The notes below the pieces were generated by a model. The model was not told where the DNA came from. It did no database searches and worked only from the letters and a program-made list of their open reading frames with translations. The translations under genes were made by a program, and so were the position numbers. A stretch of 37,279 bases of DNA, taken from Parcubacteria group bacterium ADurb.Bin115. Its GTDB lineage: Bacteria; Patescibacteriota; Patescibacteriia; Patescibacteriales; UBA12465. Location: positions 1 through 37,279 of the forward strand of contig MWDX01000007.1 of assembly GCA_002070735.1 (NCBI GenBank), in the 5' to 3' direction. Below, in pieces: positions 16,190 through 23,780 of the stretch; position 1 is the first letter of the stretch; every line of letters starts with the position of its first letter.

Positions 16190-16198
16190 ATTATAACA
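16190..16198 (-). promoter_or_regulatory. Extended -10 promoter of the tspO operon
   Basis: On the minus strand TGTTATAAT (TGn plus TATAAT at 16190-16195) would start transcription near 16183, only about 16 nt before the tspO ATG. No Shine-Dalgarno sequence and no clear -35 box are seen. Confidence 0.65.
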
Positions 16199-16205
16199 TA
16201 AATAA

Positions 16206-16245
16206 AAACAAAAGCGACCGGTTCAGATAAAAGCCGACGGCCGCT
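16206..16245 (-). terminator. Terminator upstream of tspO
   Basis: AGCGGCCG pairs with CGGTCGCT (one G-U pair) around a 17-nt loop on the minus strand, followed by TTTTGTTTTT. It could be a leftover of the decayed gene lying just upstream, and it overlaps the likely -35 region of the tspO promoter. Confidence 0.55.
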
Positions 16246-16321
16246 AAAATAACTATAATTTGATACTATTCTGTCTTAACCTAAGATTGCTCATCTTAAT
16301 TAAAATTTCTCCCTTGTGACC

Positions 16322-16530
16322 TCACACCATCCGGTTCATTGCCACCAAAATCGTCTTTCTAATTTGAATAGCCTGAGCAACCAAGCCGCCATCGCTATTA
16401 GTAGCGCCGTTAACGATCACATTCTAGTTAACGGCTAAATCGGGGCTGGCGACTGCAATCGTCTGGCTAATATTTGTCTGGCGGCAGGAGAATAGTTAGT
16501 TGACCATAAAATAAAATTAGCTTTTCTTTG
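16322..16530 (-). pseudogene. Decayed DUF5666-like gene fragment
   Basis: There is no intact gene between the tspO promoter and the terminator of the anti-sigma gene. The minus strand nevertheless carries protein-like sequence broken by stops and shifts. Reading toward the left, one frame gives WSTNYSPAARQ. The next gives SQTIAVASPDLAVN, a TAG at 16434-16436, then NVIVNGATNSDGGLVAQAI and QIRK, ending at TGA 16322-16324. The last part resembles the end of DUF5666 OB-like domains found in CPR exported proteins, and parallels the end of the corresponding region of the next gene upstream (PVRVIGRVGGESLFVAQKI). So this may be a dead paralogue. The assignment is by eye. Confidence 0.5.
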
Positions 16531-16567
16531 ATAGAGAATATCCAAAAACAGAAACTTTCTTCCATTT

Positions 16568-16597
16568 AAAAAACCCGAATGACAATATTCGGGTTTT
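16568..16597 (-). terminator. Terminator of the Kef-GH3-sigma-anti-sigma operon
   Basis: AAACCCGAAT (16571-16580) and ATTCGGGTTT (16587-16596) form a perfect 10-bp stem with a 6-nt loop; on the minus strand the stem is followed by a T run. It begins shortly after the stop of the gene at 16607. Confidence 0.88.
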
Positions 16598-16606
16598 CAT
16601 TATCTA

Positions 16607-17569
16607 TTATCGGCTAAAAATAATCTGCATCGTGGCTGGAAACAATTCCCAAGATTGCATCATCGGCAGGAAGCCGGGATTATGAGCACTAATCTCCCTT
16701 ATTAAGTCTTGATTGTCAAGTAATCCTTGCTCTAAAACCTGTTTCAATTCGGGATATTGCTGCAATAAATTCAAAAAAACGTCTTTGTCGTTTGGACACG
16801 CCGGAGAAACCTTACCGGGACCGAAATTCAGCGACGACACCCCTGCTGGCTTAAAGCGACGAAAAAATTCCCTGCCCGGCTGCATTGTCATAATTTTCTG
16901 AGCGACAAATAAACTCTCGCCACCCACTCTACCAATCACTCTTACAGGCTGGCCGACAACTATGATATTATTTCCGCCTTTATTTTTACCTGAATAAACA
17001 ACCGCCCATTCTTCCCCCTCTCTATCAACCAAGACAAAATTATTATCATCAAAGTTAGTAATTACCAGACCGGATAATCGCCCCTCTTCCGGATGCGACC
17101 AGATATTTATATGGGGATTAAAGATAGTGTCATAGAAGGGCGCTTGGCGACCGAGAACATCGTCGATTCTTTCTCCTAAACCAAATAAAGAAAAAACTCC
17201 CCCCAAAAAAATACTGGCAATAACGGAGAAGGAGGCGATCAAAAATAATGGATAGCGATATCCACGCTTAGTATGTTTAATATTATAAAATAGTAGCCAA
17301 ACAAATAAAGCTAAAAAAAATATCCAAAAATAAGGAAGAGATAACAACAACCAGCCGCCAAAACTACGTCCGACCTGATTATAAATAAATAAGTCATTAT
17401 TCCTAAACAAATAAATTATCACAGAGACAGCGGCCGCCCCTACTAACAGAGACAAGACGCCAACTGACCAGACGAGCCACTCTTTTAGCAGAAAATGCCA
17501 ACGCGGCGTCGGCTCTAAATTCTCTTGTTTTATTTGTTCAATTATCTTTTGTTCTAAATTATCAGACAT
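16607..17569 (-). CDS. Membrane protein beside an ECF sigma factor, probable anti-sigma factor
   Basis: This 320-residue protein has a cytoplasmic N-terminus (about 30 residues with PTPRWHF). Three hydrophobic segments follow at roughly 35-55, 73-93 and 105-128 (WSVGVLSLLVGAAAVSVIIYLF; YFWIFFLALFVWLLFY; FLIASFSVIASIFLGGVFSLF). A soluble domain then includes GRLSGLVITNFDDNNFVLVD and VVGQPVRVIGRVGG, reminiscent of DUF5666 OB-like folds. It starts 7 nt after the sigma factor stop, an arrangement typical of sigma/anti-sigma pairs in CPR genomes. The anti-sigma role is inferred from position and topology; no zinc-finger HxxxCxxC motif is present. The C-terminal 70 residues contain a short Cys-Pro-Asn motif (SPACPNDKD) of unknown meaning. 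Confidence 0.72.
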   Translation of the reverse strand: MSDNLEQKIIEQIKQENLEPTPRWHFLLKEWLVWSVGVLSLLVGAAAVSVIIYLFRNNDLFIYNQVGRSFGGWLLLSLPYFWIFFLALFVWLLFYNIKHTKRGYRYPLFLIASFSVIASIFLGGVFSLFGLGERIDDVLGRQAPFYDTIFNPHINIWSHPEEGRLSGLVITNFDDNNFVLVDREGEEWAVVYSGKNKGGNNIIVVGQPVRVIGRVGGESLFVAQKIMTMQPGREFFRRFKPAGVSSLNFGPGKVSPACPNDKDVFLNLLQQYPELKQVLEQGLLDNQDLIREISAHNPGFLPMMQSWELFPATMQIIFSR

Positions 17570-17576
17570 ATATTTA

Positions 17577-18158
17577 TTATTCCGCCATTTTGACTGACAA
17601 GGAATTTTTTAGAGATTTCTTAGCACGATTCAACAAAGAAGCGACTGTTCCGGCTGGTTTTTTTAAAATATCAGAAATTTCCTGATAACTTTTATCTTCA
17701 AAAAATTTTAAAATCAAAATTTCACGATAACGCGCATCAATCTTGCCCAGGGCGGCGGCAATAGCCGCCTGACGTAAATTCACATCAGACTGAAAGTCAA
17801 GAGAAATATCGTTGGCTAAAAGCTCAAAACCGGGGCTATCAATGGGGGATGAATGCGCTTCCGGGCGCACTTGATGCTTGCGAAAATGGCTAATAACTTG
17901 ATTATGGGCAATCCGATATATCCAAGAGGAAAATTTCAAATCAGTCTTAAAATCATTAAGGTTAAGATAAACTTTCAGGAAGATGTCCTGTAAAATGTCT
18001 TCAGTGTCCTCGGCGCTAAAAGCACCTAAACGCCGGACATAACGGGCGAGCTTATCCTGATAACGATTGATGATAAGAGAAAACTTATTCGGATCGGCCA
18101 AACTCAGCCTGACCAGTTCCGCGTCTTCCAAATCTGAAATTTGAAGCAGATTGTCCAT
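17577..18158 (-). CDS. ECF-type (sigma-70 family) RNA polymerase sigma factor
   Basis: Region 2 lies at about residues 25-95: YVRRLGAFSAEDTEDILQDIF, then FSSWIYRIAHNQVISHFRKH, the promoter -10-recognising helix. Region 4 lies at about 125-185: LGKIDARYREILILKFFEDKSYQEISDIL, then GTVASLLNRAKKSLK, the -35-recognising helix-turn-helix. A short linker and no region 3 make it an ECF factor of 193 residues. It precedes a membrane protein that probably holds it inactive. The upstream GH3 stop is only 50 nt away, so it may be cotranscribed from the Kef promoter. The regulon is unknown; no second copy of an ECF-type promoter was recognised in the window. Confidence 0.92.
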   Translation of the reverse strand: MDNLLQISDLEDAELVRLSLADPNKFSLIINRYQDKLARYVRRLGAFSAEDTEDILQDIFLKVYLNLNDFKTDLKFSSWIYRIAHNQVISHFRKHQVRPEAHSSPIDSPGFELLANDISLDFQSDVNLRQAAIAAALGKIDARYREILILKFFEDKSYQEISDILKKPAGTVASLLNRAKKSLKNSLSVKMAE

Positions 18159-18208
18159 GGGGCATGATATGTATATAAATACGCCTAAAAAAATATTTTC
18201 TTCCTTAC

Positions 18209-19723
18209 CTATTGATTTAAAGCTAATAATGAATCAAATACTTGGCGATCATTAGACAAACGGGGTATTTTTGCCTGCCCACCAAGACGCTGTCTAGATT
18301 TCAGCCAATCATAAAAAAGACCGGAACGAGCCCTGATTACCAGTGGCGGCAATAAATTTAAATCCTGATAGCGCTTCGCTTCATAATCAGAATTAAGTTT
18401 CTTTAATTCTTCGTCCAAAATCGAGGAAAATTCCAGCAAATCAGCCGGATCTTGTTCAAATTCAAAAAGCCACTCGTGACGGGCGATTCCGGTTGTTTGC
18501 GAAAATTTAGGCGCCGCCGTATACTCCTTGACCGCCGTCTGGCAACGGACGGCAGCCGCCTTCACCGCCTGTTCGGCATTATCCACCGCCAATTCTTCAC
18601 CACAGGCATTAATGAAACTTTTTGTTCTTCCTGAAATTACAATCCGAAAAGGATTAAAACAAGTAAATTTAACGGTATCACCTATTAAATAACGCCAGAG
18701 ACCGGCATTGGTAGAAATAACTAAGGCATAACTTTTATTCAACTCCACCTCCGCCAAAGTCAGTGCCTGCGGTGACTCCTTGGATAATTCTGACAAAGGC
18801 AAAAATTCATAAAAAACCCCACCGTTTAAAAACAAGAGCATATCGGTACGCGACAAATCGTCTTGAAAAGCAAAAAATCCCTCCGAAGCATTATAAACTT
18901 CAAGATAATTCATTTTTCCAGGAATCAAAGCTTCAAACTGAGAACGATAAGGAACAAAACTGGTGCCACCATGGATAAATAATTCCAAATTAGGCCAAAC
19001 CTCTCGCAGATTATTTTTACCAGTCATTTCTAATATTTTTTTAGCCAACACCAAATTCCAAGAAGGAACACCGGAAAGACTAACAATATCTTGATAGGCA
19101 ATAATTTCTGCAATACGGCTGAGTTTTTCTTCCCATTCGGCCATGGCGGCCACACTGAAACGAGGACTCCGCCTCAACTGCGCCCACCAAGGTAAATTTT
19201 TCATCAAAATAACAGAAACATCAGCAATATACTTATCCGCGCCAATACCATCAACTTGACGACTACCGCCCAAAGCGAAATTCTGCTTCAATAGTAAATT
19301 AGAATCAAAATTCTGAGCAAAATAAGTAGCAAAAAGACTGCGACCGCCGCGGTAATGGCAATCGCGCAAAGCGCTAGCGCTTACCGGGATGTACTTGCTC
19401 TTACTACCGGTAGTGCCGGAAGATTTGGAAAAATATTTAATCTTTTCCGGCCAAAGAACATAATTTTCTCCGTGTAAAAGGCGCTCGATATAACTTTGTA
19501 AGTCCTCATAAGTGCTGATAGGGACTTGCTCCTTAAAAGATTGGTAGTCTTTAATTTTATTATAATCGTATTGCCGACCCCAAGCGGTCTGGCGTCCTTT
19601 GTCAACTAAATAACGAAGCACTTTGGTTTGAGTCTCAAAAGGATTGGCGCAAGAACGCCATACTGCGTGACGTTGTCTGGAAAAAACGAGATTTGACAAA
19701 GAAAATTTTTGAAACATAGTCAT
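18209..19723 (-). CDS. GH3-family acyl-adenylating protein
   Basis: This is a 504-residue member of the GH3 (auxin-responsive) family, whose plant enzymes adenylate carboxylates such as jasmonate or indole acetate and join them to amino acids. The ANL-type nucleotide motif is YFSKSSGTTGSKSKYIPVS (about 97-115). The second adenylate motif is VYNASEGFFAFQ, and the third region has WRYLIGDTVKF followed by ISGRTKSFINACGEE. The C-terminal subdomain carries HEWLFEF and the conserved L-N-x-x-Y-E/D-x-x-R segment (KKLNSDYEAKRY). The ATG at 19723 abuts the Kef stop codon. Bacterial substrates of this family are not established, so the acid and amine are unknown. Starts at 19723 or 19717 are possible. 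Confidence 0.9.
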   Translation of the reverse strand: MTMFQKFSLSNLVFSRQRHAVWRSCANPFETQTKVLRYLVDKGRQTAWGRQYDYNKIKDYQSFKEQVPISTYEDLQSYIERLLHGENYVLWPEKIKYFSKSSGTTGSKSKYIPVSASALRDCHYRGGRSLFATYFAQNFDSNLLLKQNFALGGSRQVDGIGADKYIADVSVILMKNLPWWAQLRRSPRFSVAAMAEWEEKLSRIAEIIAYQDIVSLSGVPSWNLVLAKKILEMTGKNNLREVWPNLELFIHGGTSFVPYRSQFEALIPGKMNYLEVYNASEGFFAFQDDLSRTDMLLFLNGGVFYEFLPLSELSKESPQALTLAEVELNKSYALVISTNAGLWRYLIGDTVKFTCFNPFRIVISGRTKSFINACGEELAVDNAEQAVKAAAVRCQTAVKEYTAAPKFSQTTGIARHEWLFEFEQDPADLLEFSSILDEELKKLNSDYEAKRYQDLNLLPPLVIRARSGLFYDWLKSRQRLGGQAKIPRLSNDRQVFDSLLALNQ

Positions 19724-21397
19724 TTAACTACCGTTAAGATCACGGGCTTGCTGGCGGCGATACTGACGCCAAACTGAACGCCGAGATAGGGCGCCAGCGG
19801 AAATTACTTCAGCCGCCCAAGCACCACCCAATAAATGGGGTAAAATGACGTAATCGGCGCCAGCTGCATATAAAGATGGCAGATATTTTTTTTGATACAA
19901 GCTGGCGATAATAATCGCTTTAGGGTTGTGCCGGCGCACAAAATTGATTAATACCAGCTGATCTTCGGGAGAAGGAATGGTAGAAATAATCGTCTTCGCA
20001 TAGTCAAGGGGTAATGATTGTAAAAACTCAATATCGGAAGCGTCGCCAAAGAAAGAACGAACTCCTTGGTGTTGAAAATTCGCCGCTCTTTCTGGATTAA
20101 AATCAACGGCGGCGAAGCTTATCTTTTTCTTTTTTAAAGCCTGACCGATTTTCCAACCAGTGCGGTGATAGCCGAAAATGATCACCTCAAACTTTTCTTT
20201 TTTGGTCTCCTCTTGAATACGAACGTCAGGTCCAAAAAACAAAAATAGGGGCAAAAATAAATTATAAATCTTATAACTAAAAATCATGGCGTATGAGGAA
20301 AAAAAGATAGTAATAATTGCCGCCGCCGTAAATATCGCCACCTCACTGCCATTAAGATAGCCCAAAGAAGCGGCGGTAAATAAAATAATAAAACCGAATT
20401 CACTCAACTGTCCGGAAGTTAAAGCGGCTAAAAAGCTATTACGTCTAGTGAAACGACGGAACCTAAAAAGAATATAAAGAATCAATGGTTTAAATACTAA
20501 AACAAAGGCCGACAAAAATAAGGCAGGGACAAGAACGGCTGATAAATTACTAAAGTCGGCGCCACTGCCAAGAATAATAAAAAAAATAACAATAAAAAAA
20601 TCCCGTAATGGTTTAATACGACTGGCTATTTCTGTGTGAAACCGAGAAGAACCCAAACTCAAACCGGCAATCACCGCCCCCACCTCCAAAGAAAATCCAC
20701 TCCAAAGAAGTAAAGAAGCAACCCCAAAACACCAAGCGATCGTAAAAATAAACAAAAATTCCCCAGAAGAAGAGATTTTATTTAAAAATTCCGGCAAAAC
20801 ATATTTAGCCATCAAAATAATACCGGCAATCACCGCTAAGGCTTTAATAATAAACCAAAAAGAACTACCAACTAATACGTCAGAAGAAGAAAAGCTAAGA
20901 TAAAGCAAAATGATAATAGAAATAAGATCCTGGACAAGCATCAAGCCGATAGTATAACGTCCATAAACAACTTCTTCATCTTGTTTGTCATTTAAAATTT
21001 TTAAGACGACAATGGTGCTGGAAAAACAAGAAGCCAAAGCTAAAAATATTGCTCCCTGCCAGCTTAAACCAAAACTACGAGCTAAAGGTAAAAGCATGCC
21101 GAAATTTAGAAGAAATTGAAGTCCGCCAATAATAACCGCCTCCTTGCCTATTTTCTTTAAATAGGAAAAATTTAAATCTAGACCAATAATAAAAAGTAAG
21201 AGGACAACGCCAAAATTGGCAAAAGCATGATACATCGGCTCTTCAGCCGGTAAAATATTCAAAAGCAAGGGACCGCCAATAATGCCAGCGATAATATAAG
21301 CCACCAACAAAGGCTGCTTGGCTAAACGTACAAAAAAAGCCACGCTGACAGTGATGGCTAAAATAGTACTGAGCTGTAAAAAAAGATTAGATTCCAT
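19724..21397 (-). CDS. Kef-type monovalent cation/proton antiporter with TrkA-N domain
   Basis: This 557-residue transporter has an N-terminal Na+/H+ (CPA2) exchanger domain of about 12 TM segments (residues 5-385) and a C-terminal cytoplasmic TrkA-N (RCK) domain. The membrane part includes VLLLFIIGLDLNFSYL and GLMLVQDLISIIILLYL (the Q-D of the transport helix), then SLGSSRFHTEIASRIKPLRDFF. The RCK Rossmann motif is VIIFGYHRTGWKIGQALK with acidic AAVDFNPE following, consistent with NAD(H) or nucleotide binding. It is the first gene of the operon with GH3, sigma factor and anti-sigma. An extended -10 lies 31 nt upstream of the ATG. It probably controls K+ or Na+ and pH; the ion cannot be read from sequence. 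Confidence 0.93.
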   Translation of the reverse strand: MESNLFLQLSTILAITVSVAFFVRLAKQPLLVAYIIAGIIGGPLLLNILPAEEPMYHAFANFGVVLLLFIIGLDLNFSYLKKIGKEAVIIGGLQFLLNFGMLLPLARSFGLSWQGAIFLALASCFSSTIVVLKILNDKQDEEVVYGRYTIGLMLVQDLISIIILLYLSFSSSDVLVGSSFWFIIKALAVIAGIILMAKYVLPEFLNKISSSGEFLFIFTIAWCFGVASLLLWSGFSLEVGAVIAGLSLGSSRFHTEIASRIKPLRDFFIVIFFIILGSGADFSNLSAVLVPALFLSAFVLVFKPLILYILFRFRRFTRRNSFLAALTSGQLSEFGFIILFTAASLGYLNGSEVAIFTAAAIITIFFSSYAMIFSYKIYNLFLPLFLFFGPDVRIQEETKKEKFEVIIFGYHRTGWKIGQALKKKKISFAAVDFNPERAANFQHQGVRSFFGDASDIEFLQSLPLDYAKTIISTIPSPEDQLVLINFVRRHNPKAIIIASLYQKKYLPSLYAAGADYVILPHLLGGAWAAEVISAGALSRRSVWRQYRRQQARDLNGS

Positions 21398-21427
21398 GGA
21401 TGATAACTAAAATAGATAATATAATAA

Positions 21428-21457
21428 ATTATAACATATAAACAAAGCCTTCAACAA
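21428..21457 (-). promoter_or_regulatory. Extended -10 promoter of the Kef-GH3-sigma operon
   Basis: On the minus strand TGTTATAAT (TATAAT at 21428-21433 with TGT before it) is preceded 18 nt upstream by TTGTTG (21452-21457). Transcription would start near 21421, with a leader of about 24 nt. Confidence 0.65.
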
Positions 21458-21628
21458 ATTAACGAATCACATTCGCAGTAGTTTTAATCAGTAAAAAAAT
21501 TAGATCAGTAGCCACGGAAAATCTCACCAGCTCAATCTTCCTTCTCTTCGCTACCGTTATTTCCGTTCTCCTATTCATATTAGCTAAAAAATGGAATATT
21601 TTTTAAGTACTCTAGTCTAATAAAATAA

Positions 21629-21676
21629 CCTTCTCCCCGCCCTCACTAGCTACTCATGCGGAGTTTCCTGGCCTTA
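21629..21676 (-). repeat. Operon-boundary element, copy 1
   Basis: On the minus strand AAGGCCAGGAAACTCCGC is followed by a short inner segment ending AGTGAGG and then GCGGGGAGAAGG. The ACTCCGC and GCGGGG arms can pair. It follows two stacked terminators after the LTXXQ-like gene and lies upstream of the Kef promoter. The rest of the 398-nt gap (21434-21628) shows no gene or recognised motif. Confidence 0.65.
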
Positions 21677-21677
21677 T

Positions 21678-21704
21678 AAAAACGGCGATAAAAGCCGTTT
21701 TTTA
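21678..21704. terminator. Bidirectional terminator, second of two
   Basis: AACGGC (21681-21686) pairs with GCCGTT (21694-21699) with A and T runs on the two sides. It backs up the terminator at 21714-21742. Confidence 0.8.
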
Positions 21705-21713
21705 TTGACTAAC

Positions 21714-21742
21714 AAAAGAGCCTCTTCTTCGGAGACTCTTTT
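21714..21742. terminator. Bidirectional terminator after the LTXXQ-like gene
   Basis: AAAAGAG pairs with CTCTTTT and CTC with GAG around a TTCTTCG loop, with one mismatch. It lies about 54 nt after the stop of the minus-strand gene at 21796. Confidence 0.8.
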
Positions 21743-21795
21743 GTCTGAATGAAATAATTAACCGCTGCTCAGCTGATTAACTGTATCACTATTGA

Positions 21796-22305
21796 TTATT
21801 TAGCATCAGCCACCTCCGCCTGCTGGGCGAAACCCAAGCCGCGACCCATGCCTTTTTTCGGGCCATGATTGAAACCCATACCATCATCGACGCCGATAGC
21901 CCGTAATTTCTCTCTAGCTTGATTCATTAATTGATGAGCCTCAACGAATTGAGGAAAATTATCCGCTGTCACCTGGTTTAGAATTGAAGCCTGCTCGCCC
22001 ATTTGCGCTTTCACAACAGCTACCCAAGTATCGTAATTTCCACTATTAATAGCTGTCTGCATCGCGGCGCGATTAGCCTCCATCTTTGTTTTCATCTCTA
22101 TCCGTCTCGCTTCCATTTCTGCTTTCTGCTCATCAGTTAAATTATTTTCCATTCTGAACTGGCGACCTAATTTATTACCAGTACCAGCCTGATTGTTGGT
22201 AGCAGTATCACTGGTTTGAGCATAAGCGCTGAAAGCGAAACCGGTGGCTAAAGCGATGGTGGCCAGGCTCAAAGCACTAGCCTTAACAATATTTTTCTTT
22301 TTCAT
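21796..22305 (-). CDS. Small secreted LTXXQ/Spy-like protein
   Basis: The start is the ATG at 22305, which opens a clear signal peptide (MKKKNIVKAS, then a hydrophobic core, then SAYAQT); the longer frame to 22434 would prefix 43 unlikely residues. The mature part is about 140 residues. It contains NLTDEQKAEMEARRIEMK (an LTxxQ motif followed by a charged amphipathic helix), then a Met/Ala-rich helix with SGNYDTWVAVVKAQMGEQ, and a Gly/Met-rich tail (HGPKKGMGRGLG). LTxxQ proteins such as CpxP and Spy are extracytoplasmic metal/stress sensors or chaperones. The CPR version here is common but uncharacterised, so a role in envelope or metal stress is inference. A conserved intergenic element lies about 150 nt upstream of the ATG. 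Confidence 0.8.
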   Translation of the reverse strand: MKKKNIVKASALSLATIALATGFAFSAYAQTSDTATNNQAGTGNKLGRQFRMENNLTDEQKAEMEARRIEMKTKMEANRAAMQTAINSGNYDTWVAVVKAQMGEQASILNQVTADNFPQFVEAHQLMNQAREKLRAIGVDDGMGFNHGPKKGMGRGLGFAQQAEVADAK

Positions 22306-22455
22306 ATTTTTATGATTTTTTCTCCCACAGCTATCACTGAAAGCGGCTGAAGTTGAAAATATTTTTAAATTTATAAAGTCAATAGGTCGGGCGCCTCTAA
22401 CATTTAATACGCATCTTTTCATATTTTCTTGCAATCTTTTATCAAGAGCAATGAT

Positions 22456-22505
22456 GATCTTCTCCCCGCCCTCACTGGCAGCCTATGTGGGGTTTCCTTG
22501 CCTTA
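22456..22505 (-). repeat. Operon-boundary element, copy 2
   Basis: On the minus strand AAGGCAAGGAAACCCCAC is followed by an inner segment CTGCCAGTGAGGG and then CGGGGAGAAGATCAT. ACCCC and GGGG arms can pair. It follows directly on the terminator of the MacAB operon and lies upstream of the LTXXQ-like gene. Confidence 0.65.
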
Positions 22506-22528
22506 AAAATGCCTATCATTAAGACATT
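22505..22528 (-). terminator. Terminator of the MacAB-type operon
   Basis: On the minus strand AATGTC pairs with GGCATT (one G-U) around a 9-nt loop and is followed by TTTTT. It begins about 20 nt after the last permease stop and abuts element copy 2. Confidence 0.6.
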
Positions 22529-22548
22529 TTCATCTGTAAATCATGGTA

Positions 22549-23775
22549 TTATTCAACACGCAAAGCCGATACCGGATCAAGTTTGGCTGCCTGCTTAGCC
22601 GGGCGGTAGCCAAAAAGCAAACCGCAAATAAGAGAAAAAAGTAAAGAAAAAGCTATCCCTTGCCAAGGAAAAAGAAAATGCCAATTAAGATTGAAAGCCT
22701 GAGCCAGTAAACTGAGGCCATAAGAAGCCAAAATGCCAAAAACCGTGCCAAGTAACCAGCCCCAAAAAGTAATTAGTAAAGATTCAATTAAAAACTGCCA
22801 GGCCACATCTTGAGCGGTTGCCCCCATCGCTTTACGCAATCCAATTTCCGGAGTCCTTTCGGTCACGGTCACATACATTATATTCATAATACCAACACCG
22901 CCCACTAATAAAGAAATAAGCACGATGGCCAGCAAGAGATAAGTAACGGCATCGGTGACGATACCGAGAGTGTCAAGCATTTCTGCCATTGTTGACACTC
23001 TAAAATCATCTTTCTCAGGATTTGAAATTTCATGCCGTTCGCGCAAAAGAGCTCGGATTTCCTCGGCCGTTTCTTCTGCTCGGCTAACATCGCGCAACTG
23101 GTGCATAAAATACATGGCGTAATCTATACCTAAAATTCGCTTATGTAAAGTCTTGATAGGTATATAGGCCATCTCGTCAAAATTTAAGAAAGTTGTGTTT
23201 CCTCCTTGCTCAGCCAGCACCCCGATAACTTGAAATTTTTTCGTGCCGACTTTAATAAAATTACCGACAGCTTCCTGCTCGCCAAATAAATTTTCCTTCA
23301 AAGTCGCCCCTAACACCACTACCATCGCCTGACTGCGGTCGTCTTCTTCTGTAAAAAAAGAACCAGACGCCAATTTTGTTTTAGTATCTATCTGCGCATA
23401 AGGCGCGCTCACTCCAAAGACAAAACTTTTCTTACTTTCCGAGCCATAAGACATTTTCTGCTGGCACAAAGAAGCAGCATAGCTACTAACGACATTATCG
23501 AGCTTGTTAATCGCTTCCATGTCTGCTAGCTTCAAAGTTGTAACCTCGGCCGAACTGGCGCTATTTTTCCCCGGCGTTTTCGATTCCGTCTGCACGACAT
23601 TGGTGCCATAAGATTCTATTTCTCCGGAAATAAGACGGCTAATGCCGTCACCGGCCGAAAAAACAATGACGATAGCAGCCACGCCGATAACCACCCCTAA
23701 AACCGTCAAGCTGGTACGGACCAGATTAAGACGAAGGGAATGTAAAGCAAGCTGAAAAGCGATTAATACGCGCAT
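22549..23775 (-). CDS. MacB-type ABC transporter permease, second copy
   Basis: This 408-residue protein has one N-terminal TM (SLTVLGVVIGVAAIVIVFSAGDG), an extracytoplasmic MacB_PCD domain (about 45-270) and three C-terminal TM segments of the FtsX domain. The C-terminal block starts LLLAIVLISLLVGGVGIMNIMYVTVTERTPEIGLRKAMGAT, whose E-R-T-x-E-I-G-x-R-K-A is the coupling region contacting the ATPase, and ends GYRPAKQAAKLDPVSALR. It is 6 nt downstream of its paralogue and closes the operon. The pair may form a heterodimer rather than the usual MacB homodimer. The substrate is unknown. Confidence 0.92.
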   Translation of the reverse strand: MRVLIAFQLALHSLRLNLVRTSLTVLGVVIGVAAIVIVFSAGDGISRLISGEIESYGTNVVQTESKTPGKNSASSAEVTTLKLADMEAINKLDNVVSSYAASLCQQKMSYGSESKKSFVFGVSAPYAQIDTKTKLASGSFFTEEDDRSQAMVVVLGATLKENLFGEQEAVGNFIKVGTKKFQVIGVLAEQGGNTTFLNFDEMAYIPIKTLHKRILGIDYAMYFMHQLRDVSRAEETAEEIRALLRERHEISNPEKDDFRVSTMAEMLDTLGIVTDAVTYLLLAIVLISLLVGGVGIMNIMYVTVTERTPEIGLRKAMGATAQDVAWQFLIESLLITFWGWLLGTVFGILASYGLSLLAQAFNLNWHFLFPWQGIAFSLLFSLICGLLFGYRPAKQAAKLDPVSALRVE

Positions 23776-23780
23776 AAAAA

